A stretch of DNA of 64,000 bases from an uncultured Acidimicrobiales bacterium. Its GTDB lineage: Bacteria; Actinomycetota; Acidimicrobiia; Acidimicrobiales; UBA10347. The position numbers and the translations under genes are program-made. Under the pieces are notes generated by a model. That model did not search any database. It saw only the letters and a list, made by a program, of their open reading frames with translations, and had not been told where the DNA came from. The stretch lies in NCBI GenBank assembly GCA_937991435.1, contig CALKPY010000001.1, positions 29,362 to 93,361 on the forward strand. The letters run 5' to 3'. Positions 27,264 to 35,282 of this stretch are shown here, piece after piece (position 1 is the stretch's first letter; each line of letters starts with the position of its first letter).

Positions 27264-28058
27264 CTAGAGCTCAAAGAACAGACCAGCTTCCCAGGGGAAG
27301 ACAAAGTTGAAGCCGGGACCACGGAAGAACGAGCCGATCATGACCAGCACGGTCCAGAACATGAGGTGCACCGTCATCAAGGAGATGGCGAACTTGCGCT
27401 TCTCTGGCTTGTTCGATGGGTTCTTGTCGATGTAGGGAGCCAGGATCAACAAGATCAAGGCGAAGCCTGGCAGGGTCACACCAGCGACCATGGGGTGGAA
27501 CATTGTCAACAGTTCCTGCAGGCCGAGGAAGTACCAGGGTGCCTTTGACGGGTTTGGCGTGGCGTTGAAGTCTGCGAGCTCGAGCAACGGCGCATTGACG
27601 AAAATCGAGAAGATCAGGGTAAACGCGGTCACAGCGAGCGCGGCCACGAATTCAACAACGAGCAGGTGCGGCCACACATGGACTTTGTCAACCGGCATGG
27701 CCTTGACATCTTGAATCGAGCCAGACTTGACGACCGTCAGCAACCGTTGTGTGTGCCCACCCGGTCCAGTTGGAGGAGGAGCCGTTGCTGTAGCGACTGC
27801 ACCGCCTGCGGTCGCCACGGCTGCCGCGGGAGCGGCAGATTCGACCGCGGTACTCGCCGACTTGGCGCGCGCAGCTTTGGCACGCTCAAGCAGGTGAGGC
27901 GGAATTTTCGACGCGGCAGCAGCAGCTTCGGGCGAAACGTCTTCGGCTGGCGCTGCAGCTGCGGGCGCGTCGGCTGCAGCGGTCTCGGCGCCTTTTGCAG
28001 CGGCGCGATCTCGGGCTTCTTGTGCCCGTTTGAGCAGGTGCTCGGGGATTTCAGTCAT
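27264..28058 (-). CDS. Cytochrome b C-terminal (subunit IV-type) protein with a duplicated PEHLLxR motif at the N-terminus
   Basis: 264 residues. The C-terminal 160 are the subunit IV half of cytochrome b, with NPSKAPWYFLGLQELL (the quinol-site PEWY-type motif read as APWY) and three helices. The N-terminal 100 residues are Ala/Pro-rich and hold two copies of a helical motif: IPEHLLKRAQEARDRAA and IPPHLLERAKAARAKSA. The same motif begins the divergent cytochrome c at 30277. This N-terminal module is not part of known cytochrome b. It should lie in the cytoplasm and might dock partners (speculation). Confidence 0.9.
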   Translation of the reverse strand: MTEIPEHLLKRAQEARDRAAAKGAETAAADAPAAAAPAEDVSPEAAAAASKIPPHLLERAKAARAKSASTAVESAAPAAAVATAGGAVATATAPPPTGPGGHTQRLLTVVKSGSIQDVKAMPVDKVHVWPHLLVVEFVAALAVTAFTLIFSIFVNAPLLELADFNATPNPSKAPWYFLGLQELLTMFHPMVAGVTLPGFALILLILAPYIDKNPSNKPEKRKFAISLMTVHLMFWTVLVMIGSFFRGPGFNFVFPWEAGLFFEL

Positions 28059-28073
28059 GGCTGTTCCTTGCTC

Positions 28074-28853
28074 CTACAGCGGCCCGGAGATTCCGCCGTC
28101 TTTGCGGACCCTCCAGAAGTGGATCGCCATCATGATGACGGTCACAAAGGGCAACATCAGTACGTGAAGGACGTACCACCTCAACAATGTGTCGCTTCCG
28201 ATCTCAACGCCGCCGAGCAAGACAAAGCGCACCTGATCGCCAAAGACCGGGGTGAAGCCCATCATGTTCGTTCCCACCGTTACCGCCCACAGGGCCAGCT
28301 GATCCCAAGGAAGCAGATAACCGGTGAACGACAGCAACAGCGTCAACGTAAGCAGGATCACGCCGATGACCCAGTTGAACTCGCGAGGCGACTTGTACGC
28401 ACCGTGATAGAAGACACGTGCCATATGCAAGAACACCGACAACACCATCAGGTGAGCGCCCCACCGGTGCATATTTCGCACCAGCAGGCCAAAGGTCACC
28501 GCTGATCGCAGGGTTTCCATGTCGGCATAGGCCGCAGAGGCAGTCGGCCGGTAAAAGAACATCAAGAAGATGCCGGTGACGGTCAACAAGATGAAGAGGA
28601 AGAAGCTCAGACCACCGAGGCACAGGGTGTAGCTGACCTTGACCGCATGGCGCTTCACTTTGACCGGGTGAAGGTGGTACAGCACCGAGTTCATGATCAC
28701 GTAGCTGCGATTACGCGGACTGTCGGTGTATCCCTTACGGAAGATAGAGCCGGGCCGGAAGATTGAGCTCCATGCTTGGGAGCTCTGTGTGCGGTCCGCG
28801 AGGTCGCTGACGGCCTGCTTTACCTGATCAGCACTTGGGGGTGTTGGTGCCAC
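28074..28853 (-). CDS. Cytochrome b N-terminal (b6-type) subunit
   Basis: 259 residues, GTG start at 28853 with AGAGGAG about 9 bases upstream. Four helices carry the two haem-b His pairs: RNMHRWGAHLM and FLHMARVFYHG give the first members, RWYVLHVLMLP and MAIHFWR the second. GYLLPWDQLALWAVTVG holds the conserved Pro-Trp and Gly of the quinol site. The split into b6 and subunit IV genes resembles b6f-type complexes rather than the fused cytochrome b of Streptomyces and Mycobacterium. It is followed after 15 bp by subunit IV. Confidence 0.94.
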   Translation of the reverse strand: MAPTPPSADQVKQAVSDLADRTQSSQAWSSIFRPGSIFRKGYTDSPRNRSYVIMNSVLYHLHPVKVKRHAVKVSYTLCLGGLSFFLFILLTVTGIFLMFFYRPTASAAYADMETLRSAVTFGLLVRNMHRWGAHLMVLSVFLHMARVFYHGAYKSPREFNWVIGVILLTLTLLLSFTGYLLPWDQLALWAVTVGTNMMGFTPVFGDQVRFVLLGGVEIGSDTLLRWYVLHVLMLPFVTVIMMAIHFWRVRKDGGISGPL

Positions 28854-28926
28854 TTGCGTGGTCTCCTCTGTGTCAGCGGTGTCGGGTCGGGTTGGTGGGT
28901 CGAAAAATCAAGTGAGCGTGCGGCGA

Positions 28927-29343
28927 TCAGCCGAGACGCATGCCGTAGCCGTAGCCATGGGTGTTTGTGCGCTGGTGAAGGTCGCCAACAGCGGCGGCAT
29001 CGCCGAGCTTGCCAAGAATGATGACTCCGGTTGGGCAACGATCGACGCAAAGCGCACAGCGGGTGCAAACATCGTCATCGATTGTGAAGATCACGTGGTC
29101 GTTGGGGTCTTCGCCAGGTTGCTCGGTGCCGATTGCGTCATCGATGGCGTCGGTCGTGACCATGTGAATGCATTTCCACGGGCAGATGTCGACACAACCT
29201 TCGCAGGTGATGCACTCGCTTTGGTCAATGTGAATGAATTGCTTGGGTTTGACCGCCTGGCTCAGCCAGGCAGCGTCGACCTCTTGCAGCACATAGTCGC
29301 TACGAAACTCGGGCAGTGGCGGGTTTGCATCGAGTACACCCAT
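28927..29343 (-). CDS. Ferredoxin-like protein with two 4Fe-4S clusters, second gene of the bc operon
   Basis: 138 residues. Two complete motifs: CITCEGCVDICPWKC and CTRCALCVDRCPTGVI, separated by an acidic insert of about 40 residues. There is no export signal, so it is cytoplasmic. The ATG overlaps the upstream membrane-protein stop (TGATG), and cytochrome b starts 73 bp downstream. A ferredoxin in a Rieske/cytochrome b operon is not part of the textbook complex. It may feed electrons into the complex or into the EFG-less complex I (inference). Confidence 0.9.
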   Translation of the reverse strand: MGVLDANPPLPEFRSDYVLQEVDAAWLSQAVKPKQFIHIDQSECITCEGCVDICPWKCIHMVTTDAIDDAIGTEQPGEDPNDHVIFTIDDDVCTRCALCVDRCPTGVIILGKLGDAAAVGDLHQRTNTHGYGYGMRLG

Positions 29344-29939
29344 CAGACAGACACCTTTTCAGCAGCCCGCACGATTGGACGGCCATAGCGCGAGGTCGAC
29401 TCAAGTTCAGGGGCTTTGACGGTTTCATCTCGCCGCTGCCACATAGAGAACACAGCGACGTTGGCGACGAGAGCGACGCCGTAGATCAGCACGGCGATGA
29501 GATCTTTGACGACGGTGTAGGTAAGCGTCAGCGGGAGCGCCCATTCCAAGATTCCCTGTGACGAGTCCCATGGAAGCCGCGGACCGATCAAGAAACGGTC
29601 ACTTCGCCAGTTCAGTTCGCTCTCTGCAAACGTCAGCCATTGGTGCGGCACGGTTCCGTAGATCCAGAACAGAACAAAGAAGGTGTAGGTGGCACCGATC
29701 ATGTTTTCGCCCCAGGTGGCCGGCTTGCCGGCTGGGCGAGACTTCATGATCATGAGCACAGGAACAAGCGACAAGAGGGCGATGATCCACGACACCACAA
29801 AGGCGACGTTCAGATACGGGAACTGGCGCCCTGGAACGGTAAGGCCAACCCACAGAGCGATGATGAAGAACAGGCCCACGGTCGTCGCGGCAAGAAACCC
29901 AACGAACTTGACGATTGCGCCATCAATCCAACGGTTCAC
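29343..29939 (-). CDS. Unrecognised four-helix membrane protein heading the respiratory block
   Basis: 198 residues, GTG 29939 with AGG about 6 bases upstream. Predicted helices: VGFLAATTVGLFFIIALWVG, FVVSWIIALLSLVPVLMIM, MIGATYTFFVLFWIYG and a fourth around LIAVLIYGVALVANVAVFSM. I cannot assign a family. It has no haem-binding motif that I can see, although isolated His and Trp occur (VPHQWLTF). Translational coupling to the ferredoxin gene suggests that the two proteins work together, for example as a membrane anchor for the ferredoxin. It is the first gene after the Rex-type operator. Confidence 0.82.
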   Translation of the reverse strand: MNRWIDGAIVKFVGFLAATTVGLFFIIALWVGLTVPGRQFPYLNVAFVVSWIIALLSLVPVLMIMKSRPAGKPATWGENMIGATYTFFVLFWIYGTVPHQWLTFAESELNWRSDRFLIGPRLPWDSSQGILEWALPLTLTYTVVKDLIAVLIYGVALVANVAVFSMWQRRDETVKAPELESTSRYGRPIVRAAEKVSV

Positions 29940-29948
29940 TATGCCTGC

Positions 29949-29984
29949 CGTTTCACGTTGCTCTGTCGTTTCACGATGCTTCGA
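29949..29984. repeat. Two near-identical 14-bp repeats, 18-bp period, next to the Rex-type operator
   Basis: CGTTTCACGTTGCT and CGTTTCACGATGCT start 18 bp apart. Each contains TTTCACG, which resembles a half-site of the Rex operator located about 20 bp further right. They lie between that operator and the GTG of the first minus-strand gene, roughly where a promoter or 5-prime leader would be. Confidence 0.7.
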
Positions 29985-30002
29985 AACCTCGCTCGGAATC
30001 GC

Positions 30003-30020
30003 TCGTGAAAGTAATCACAA
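30003..30020. promoter_or_regulatory. Candidate Rex operator (divergent respiratory promoter)
   Basis: TCGTGAAAGTAATCACAA matches the actinobacterial Rex consensus TTGTGAANNNNTTCACAA at 12 of 14 defined positions, with the correct 18-bp length. It lies 63 bp upstream of the first minus-strand gene and about 255 bp from the cytochrome c start. Rex represses respiratory genes when NADH is low relative to NAD+ and releases DNA when NADH rises (established for Streptomyces). A rex gene with an even better box is present at 36634-37299 in the same window. Confidence 0.7.
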
Positions 30021-30276
30021 GCAGATTGTACCCAGCACAAGCGGCCGCGTGTGCACTCACCTCGCCTGTCTATCAGCGAGACCAGACCGAGGCCAAGTCT
30101 TTGGGCAACATTTCTCGGATGTTCTTTGGCGCCGACAGGACCAATCGCGAACCTCTGACATTTTTCTGCCCTCATAGTTGTCTCGCTGACCGGCGGTGCG
30201 TCTACGATCATCGTCGGCGCGGTCTGCCCGTCATGTTGCGCTTTGAATGATCCTCCTCGACGCCTCGGAGTCTGCG

Positions 30277-31104
30277 TTGACCGAAGTCCCAGAGCATCTA
30301 CTACAGCGGTCACGTGATCGTCGACGCGCCATGGGCTTGGTCGTCGATGACGGCGACGCCGCCGCATCTGCAGCTCCAGCCGCCGCCGCGGCCACGAGCG
30401 CCGTCGCAACGGCACCCGCCATCAAGGCACCGGTGCCAATCCCCGCCGCTGCGCCGCCTGCCCCACCTGAGCCTGATAGTCCTTGGGTTTCTGCGGCGAA
30501 GAGTCGCAAAAAGATCCCCTACTGGGTCATGCCGGTCCTGTTGTTTCTCCCTATCTGGTTGATCATGTATGTGGGCACCCTCGAAGATGTCGCCCGCGAA
30601 GAGGGCGTGCTCTACGAAGGCAGCGTTGTCTACACCGAGTCGGGTTGTTCGAACTGCCACGGCGCAGCTGGCGCAGGCGGTACCGGCCCCGCATTTGCTG
30701 GCGGTGCGGTAATCGAGACGTTCGCCGATGCCGAAGCGCAAATGGCCTGGGTGGTTCACGGCTCGCAGGGCTATACCGACGCCGGCTTCGATTCCTACGG
30801 TGACAATGGCAAGGCAATCGGCGACTACAACGGTTCGGCGATGCCGGCCTTTGGCGCTGACCTGACGACCGAAGAGCTCATCGCCGTTGTGTTCTACGAG
30901 CGCATCGAACTCGGCGGGTACGAAGAAGATCTACCCCTAGCCGAAAAGGTCTGGGACATGCTCGAACACGGAGAGCTCGAAGATCTGCCTGAACACTTCG
31001 CCGAAGGTCCCGACGGTGATTTCACTGGCCAAGGTGAAATCGCTGCGGCTCTTGCAGCCGCACGTGCGGAACTCGCCGAGGCTGAAGAAACCGCAGCCGA
31101 GTAG
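30277..31104 (+). CDS. Membrane-anchored monoheme cytochrome c with N-terminal PEHLLxR motif
   Basis: 275 residues from a TTG at 30277, chosen because GGAG lies 6 bases upstream and because the resulting MTEVPEHLLQRSRDRR start mirrors MTEIPEHLLKRAQ of the cytochrome b subunit. An ATG at 30247 is the alternative. Order: PEHLLxR helix, Ala/Pro-rich linker of about 60 residues, one membrane segment (YWVMPVLLFLPIWLIMYVG), then a cytochrome c domain with CSNCHG and SAMPAFG with the likely Met ligand. The acidic C-terminus is Ala/Glu-rich. It is probably an electron acceptor of the bc complex transcribed on the other strand (inference). Confidence 0.88.
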   Translation: MTEVPEHLLQRSRDRRRAMGLVVDDGDAAASAAPAAAAATSAVATAPAIKAPVPIPAAAPPAPPEPDSPWVSAAKSRKKIPYWVMPVLLFLPIWLIMYVGTLEDVAREEGVLYEGSVVYTESGCSNCHGAAGAGGTGPAFAGGAVIETFADAEAQMAWVVHGSQGYTDAGFDSYGDNGKAIGDYNGSAMPAFGADLTTEELIAVVFYERIELGGYEEDLPLAEKVWDMLEHGELEDLPEHFAEGPDGDFTGQGEIAAALAAARAELAEAEETAAE

Positions 31105-31116
31105 TAGATCGGCTCA

Positions 31117-32268
31117 ATGGCTGCCCGCGGACGCACGGACGGCCTGATTCACTCGCCTATCGGCGCGGCTTTCGGGCTTCTCGCCGCGCACACTCCACGG
31201 CGGCCGCTGCTCAATTTGTCGCAGGCGGCCCCCAGCTTCCCTCCGCCCGCGATTGTGGCCGACCGAGTCGCCGAAGTCGCACGCGAACCCGATGGGGCTC
31301 GGTACGTACCCCAACAAGGCCTGCCTGCGCTGCGTGAAGCCCTCGCCGCAGAGCTCACAGCCGACCATCGAACAGGTGTCGGCGCACACGAAGTCCTCAT
31401 CACCGCTGGCTGCAATCAGGCTTTTTGTGTAGTTTCCTCTGCGCTGACCCAGGTCGGCGACAACGTCATCGTGGCCGTGCCCTTCTATTTCAACCACGAC
31501 ATGTGGTTGAACGTCGAGGGTGTCGAGCGGCGATACCTCGAAACCGGCACCGACCTGCTGCCAAATATTGCCGATGCCGCAGAGCTCATCGACCCGCGTA
31601 CACGAGCGATCGTTCTTGTGTCGCCTGGCAATCCGTCAGGAGCGACGTTGCCAGCCGAACTACTCGAAGACTTCTTCGATCTCTGCCAAGCGCACAACCT
31701 GCATCTCATACTCGATGAGACGTACCGGTCGTTTCGAGGAACCGACGCGCCGTCGCACGCGCTCTACGAACGGCCCAATTGGCAAAAACACCTGGTCACG
31801 CTGCACAGCTTTTCGAAAGATCTGGCGATTCCGGGCTATCGGGTCGGCGCCGCAGTGGGCGGCCCAAGCCTGTTAATCGAAGCGATGAAAATTGTCGATT
31901 GCATTGCTATCTGCGCACCTCGGATTGGTCAAGAGGCCGCAGTTGCAGGGCTCAAATCAGCTGGTGAATGGCGCCGCACCCAGGCAAAGCGCATCGAGAA
32001 TTTGCACGACCATTTCCGTGCTTCGATGCGTGCAAGACCCGGCGGCTACGAACTTGTTTCGTCGGGCGCGTACTTCGGCTGGGTCCGTCACCCCTACGCC
32101 GACACGCAAACCCTCGACGTGGTGGCCTCGCTTCTGCACGACCGCGATGTGCTCGTCATTCCCGGCACGGCCTTTACACCTGACGATCGGGCGATGCTGC
32201 GATTCAGCTTCGCCAACCTGTCGAGCGATGAGATTGGCGAGCTCGTTTCCCGGCTCGCCCAAGACTGA
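31117..32268 (+). CDS. Class I/II PLP-dependent aminotransferase
   Basis: 383 residues, fold-type I aminotransferase. Visible motifs: RYVPQQGLPALREALAAEL in part (the YxxxxGxxxLRxA segment), SPGNPSGATLP (the substrate-contact NPxG), DETYRSF (the Asp that contacts the pyridine nitrogen), and SFSKDLAIPGYRVG with the PLP-binding Lys. The substrate cannot be read from sequence. It lies 12 bp downstream of the cytochrome c gene and is convergent with hemL. The presence of HemL next door does not imply a role in haem synthesis. Confidence 0.9.
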   Translation: MAARGRTDGLIHSPIGAAFGLLAAHTPRRPLLNLSQAAPSFPPPAIVADRVAEVAREPDGARYVPQQGLPALREALAAELTADHRTGVGAHEVLITAGCNQAFCVVSSALTQVGDNVIVAVPFYFNHDMWLNVEGVERRYLETGTDLLPNIADAAELIDPRTRAIVLVSPGNPSGATLPAELLEDFFDLCQAHNLHLILDETYRSFRGTDAPSHALYERPNWQKHLVTLHSFSKDLAIPGYRVGAAVGGPSLLIEAMKIVDCIAICAPRIGQEAAVAGLKSAGEWRRTQAKRIENLHDHFRASMRARPGGYELVSSGAYFGWVRHPYADTQTLDVVASLLHDRDVLVIPGTAFTPDDRAMLRFSFANLSSDEIGELVSRLAQD

Positions 32269-32295
32269 TCAAACGGCCCAATGCACGGCTGGTTT

Positions 32296-33591
32296 TCAGC
32301 CAGCAGCCATTTCACCAGCGACTTCGGCCGCTGCAGCAATGGTCATGTCAATCAGTTCATCGGTATGCACCGTGCTCACAAAGATCATTTCATAGGGGCC
32401 CGGAGCGAGTGCAATACCGCGCTCGAGCATGCCGTGGAAGAATGTCTTGTACCGGTCGCCTTCGACCGCGGCCTGTGCTTCGTCAAAGTTCGTCGGTGCA
32501 ACATCGGTGAAGAAGATGCCGAGAAGCGACCCAACCCGAGGGCAGACGACATCGATACCCGCCGACCGAAATGCAGTTTCAAGACCGTCGCCGAGGCGCG
32601 TCGCGAGGTGCTCGAGCGTGCTGTAGGCGCTGGCGTCAAGCTGTTCGAGAGCCGCTAACCCCGCAGCGGTGGCCAAAGGATTCCCGCTCAACGTGCCGCC
32701 TTGATAGACGCCACCGAGCGGTGCCACGCTTCCCATGATCTCGCGCGACGCACCGTAGGCGCCGACCGGAAGGCCACCGCCGATGACCTTGCCGAAACAC
32801 CACACATCGGGCTGCACGCCGAAGTATTCGGTTGCGCCACCACGTGCAAGACGAAATCCGGTTATGACTTCGTCGAACAGCAACATGGCGCCGACGTCAT
32901 CACACGCCGCTCGAAGGTCGCGCAGGAAGCCTTCGCCCGGCGCCACAACGCCCATGTTCGCCGCAACCGGTTCGACCGCTACTGCAGCCACCGATGAATC
33001 CAGCTCGGGTACGACGTTGTACGGCGCCACGATGGTGTCAGCCACAGCTCCCGCTGGAACTCCGTCGCAGCCACTCAGGCCCTGGTTGGCAATGCCGCTT
33101 CCGCCGGCGGCCAAAAGGTTGTCGCTGTGTCCGTGATAATTGCCTGCAAACTTGACGATCACATCACGCCCCGTCGCACCGCGGGCCAATCGAACGGCAG
33201 ACATCGCTGCTTCGGTGCCGCTTGACACGAGACGCATCATCTCCATGCCCGGCACCCGGGAGCACATCTCTTCGGCCATGAGCACTTCGCGCTCGGTGGG
33301 CGCTCCGTAGCTGGTTCCCTGCCCAGCGGCGACCGACACTGCATCGACGATGTTGGGGTTGGCATGCCCGAGAATGCACGGCCCGTAGCTCATCACATAG
33401 TCGAGGTAGCGCTTGCCTTCGGTGTCCCACACCCACGGGCCCTCTGCGTTCGCAACGAAGTATGGAGTGCCGCCGACAGAACGGAAGGAACGCACCGGCG
33501 AGTTAACCCCACCCGGCATCACCTTTTGGGCTCGTTCGAACAGTGCAGCGTTGGTGAGAGCGTTAGACACGGTCGAAGTGTATGGGCTCAT
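32296..33591 (-). CDS. hemL: Glutamate-1-semialdehyde 2,1-aminomutase
   Basis: 431 residues. Converts glutamate-1-semialdehyde to 5-aminolevulinate in the C5 pathway. Motifs: MPGGVNSPVRSFRSVGG, the PLP Lys in WCFGKVIGGGLPVGAYGG, FDEVITGFRLARGG and NYHGHSD. It is last in the rex-hemA-hemC-hemD-hemL run, 24 bp after hemD. No hemB is found between hemD and hemL, so porphobilinogen synthase must be encoded elsewhere. The start at 33591 is ATG; GTG eight codons later is possible. Confidence 0.96.
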   Translation of the reverse strand: MSPYTSTVSNALTNAALFERAQKVMPGGVNSPVRSFRSVGGTPYFVANAEGPWVWDTEGKRYLDYVMSYGPCILGHANPNIVDAVSVAAGQGTSYGAPTEREVLMAEEMCSRVPGMEMMRLVSSGTEAAMSAVRLARGATGRDVIVKFAGNYHGHSDNLLAAGGSGIANQGLSGCDGVPAGAVADTIVAPYNVVPELDSSVAAVAVEPVAANMGVVAPGEGFLRDLRAACDDVGAMLLFDEVITGFRLARGGATEYFGVQPDVWCFGKVIGGGLPVGAYGASREIMGSVAPLGGVYQGGTLSGNPLATAAGLAALEQLDASAYSTLEHLATRLGDGLETAFRSAGIDVVCPRVGSLLGIFFTDVAPTNFDEAQAAVEGDRYKTFFHGMLERGIALAPGPYEMIFVSTVHTDELIDMTIAAAAEVAGEMAAG

Positions 33592-33615
33592 TCAGTTCCA
33601 CACCGGGGCCAGTGA

Positions 33616-34386
33616 TCAACTTCGCACCGGGTGCTCGCCAGCCCACGCAACAACGGCGCTCACCAGGCCATCAAGGTTGTGAGGATCAGCTTCGACATCA
33701 ACGACGATGTCGTGACTATGTGCTGTGGAACTCGTGATCGGACCGATTGTCACGACAGCTCCGGGCAGGTGCACCTTGCCGACCAGACGCACGAAACGGT
33801 CAACCGTCGATGACGACGTAAATGTGATGGCATCGACTGTGGCGAGCTGTTGTCGATCGCGTTCAGATACAGCGGCGTCAACCGTACGATACGCAACGAC
33901 CGGGTCTACCTGCCAGCCCTTTGCGCGTAAGCCGTCGCTCAAAACTGAACGACTGACCTCTGCCTGCACCAGCAGGACTGACGAGCCCGTTCCAGGAGCG
34001 ACCGGGAAGCTAGCCACGAGACCCTCGGCCACGCTGCGGCCCGGCACAAGCGCAACCTTGATGTCTGCCGCTGCCAGCACACTTGCAGTACCGCTGCCAA
34101 CACAGGCGACCAGGGGCATCGGCGCACCCGATGCGGCCGATGGATACAACGCCGCAAGCCGCCTCGCTCCGTTTGGCGATGCTACGACGATCCACGCGTA
34201 GCGGTCTGCGTCGCTCAGCGCAGCGACGAACGGCTCATCGCCACCGGGAGGAGCCACAATTTCTATAAGCGGCACCTCGACGACCTCGGCGCCAAGTACT
34301 TCAAGCCGACCAGTCAGCTCTGACGCTTGGTGCCGGCTGCGGGTGACAGCGACTCGGCGGCCTGCAAGCGGCCGAGTCATCGTCAT
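33616..34386 (-). CDS. hemD: Uroporphyrinogen-III synthase
   Basis: 256 residues from ATG 34386; the frame is open further upstream into hemC, but the family N-terminus (RPLAGRRVAVTRSRHQASEL) starts here. A second ATG two codons later is equally likely. HemD cyclises hydroxymethylbilane with ring inversion. Sequence conservation in this family is low. I rely on the ITFTSSSTVDRFV segment, the GPITSSTA segment near the C-terminus, and the position directly after hemC. Confidence 0.9.
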   Translation of the reverse strand: MTMTRPLAGRRVAVTRSRHQASELTGRLEVLGAEVVEVPLIEIVAPPGGDEPFVAALSDADRYAWIVVASPNGARRLAALYPSAASGAPMPLVACVGSGTASVLAAADIKVALVPGRSVAEGLVASFPVAPGTGSSVLLVQAEVSRSVLSDGLRAKGWQVDPVVAYRTVDAAVSERDRQQLATVDAITFTSSSTVDRFVRLVGKVHLPGAVVTIGPITSSTAHSHDIVVDVEADPHNLDGLVSAVVAWAGEHPVRS

Positions 34387-34396
34387 CGATCCGTAT

Positions 34397-35269
34397 TCAT
34401 GATTCGGCAAGCGCTGATCGCACCATGCGCGCCACCCCTGCACCGGCAAGACGCCCGTCTTCATCGGTGAGCGTGGCGCGGGTCGAGCGGTCAAGATCGG
34501 CTGACGCAAGGAAGCCCTCAACCTGCACAGCTCCCGAATCGGTGAGAGTCGCATGGGCTCCTGCGGGCAGCGAGCAGTCGCCGCCAAGCTCACCAAGAAA
34601 CGATCGTTCTGCGTGCACCAGGCGGCTCACGGCTGGGTCGTCGAGCAGAGCGAGAGCCTCAATGGTGGCTTCGTCGCCAACCCGGCACTCAACCGCAAGT
34701 GCTCCCTGCCCAACTTGCGGAATCATGTCATCGACGCCGATCGCATGTAGGCCCTCGGGGGTGAGGCCCAAGCGATCCATCGCCGCCATAGCCACCACAA
34801 TCGCGTCAAACTCAGTCACGCGACTCAGTCGAGTCGCCATGTTGCCGCGCAGCTCGGCAAAACGCAGGTCTGGGCGAAGCGCAGTGAGCAGCGCCCGCCG
34901 GCGTACCGACCCTGTGGCGACAATCGCGTCGGGGCGAAGTTCTTCAAGCGCGACTCCGACGAGGGCGTCGCGAGGGTCACCGCGCTCGGGAATTGCCCCA
35001 ATCGCGAGTCCGTCGGGACTCACGGCGGGAAGGTCCTTTGCCGAGTGCACCGCGATGTCTGCACGCCCGTCGAGGACAGCGGCCTGGACTTCTTTGACAA
35101 AGACCCCTTTACCGCCAAGCACGTGCAGTGGGGTGCGCTGATCACGGTCGCCAGCTGTCTGGACAACGACGAGTTCAACGTCACGACCAGGGTCCTGTCG
35201 CGTCAACAAACTTCGGACGCGGTTGGCCTGCCAGAGAGCAAGCTCGCTGCCGCGGGTCGCAATTTTCAT
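34397..35269 (-). CDS. hemC: Hydroxymethylbilane synthase (porphobilinogen deaminase)
   Basis: 290 residues from ATG 35269, where the canonical N-terminus MKIATRGSELALWQA begins; the longer open frame overlaps hemA and is not used. It assembles four porphobilinogens on a dipyrromethane cofactor, attached to the Cys in GGDCSLPAGAHA. Other motifs: HSAKDLP with catalytic Asp, TGSVRRRALL and ELRGNMATRL. It lies 13 bp after hemA and 10 bp before hemD. Confidence 0.97.
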   Translation of the reverse strand: MKIATRGSELALWQANRVRSLLTRQDPGRDVELVVVQTAGDRDQRTPLHVLGGKGVFVKEVQAAVLDGRADIAVHSAKDLPAVSPDGLAIGAIPERGDPRDALVGVALEELRPDAIVATGSVRRRALLTALRPDLRFAELRGNMATRLSRVTEFDAIVVAMAAMDRLGLTPEGLHAIGVDDMIPQVGQGALAVECRVGDEATIEALALLDDPAVSRLVHAERSFLGELGGDCSLPAGAHATLTDSGAVQVEGFLASADLDRSTRATLTDEDGRLAGAGVARMVRSALAES

Positions 35270-35282
35270 GTTGGACCGCCGG

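Larger units (their letters stand above)
29940..30276. promoter_or_regulatory. Divergent intergenic region between the respiratory block and the cytochrome c gene
   Basis: 337 bases without a credible gene. It must carry the promoter of the minus-strand block and of the plus-strand cytochrome c. It contains the Rex-type operator at 30003-30020 and a pair of CGTTTCACG(T/A)TGCT repeats at 29949-29984. I could not place -35 and -10 elements with confidence on either strand. An in-frame ATG at 30247 would extend the cytochrome c by ten residues but lacks a ribosome-binding site. Confidence 0.75.
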
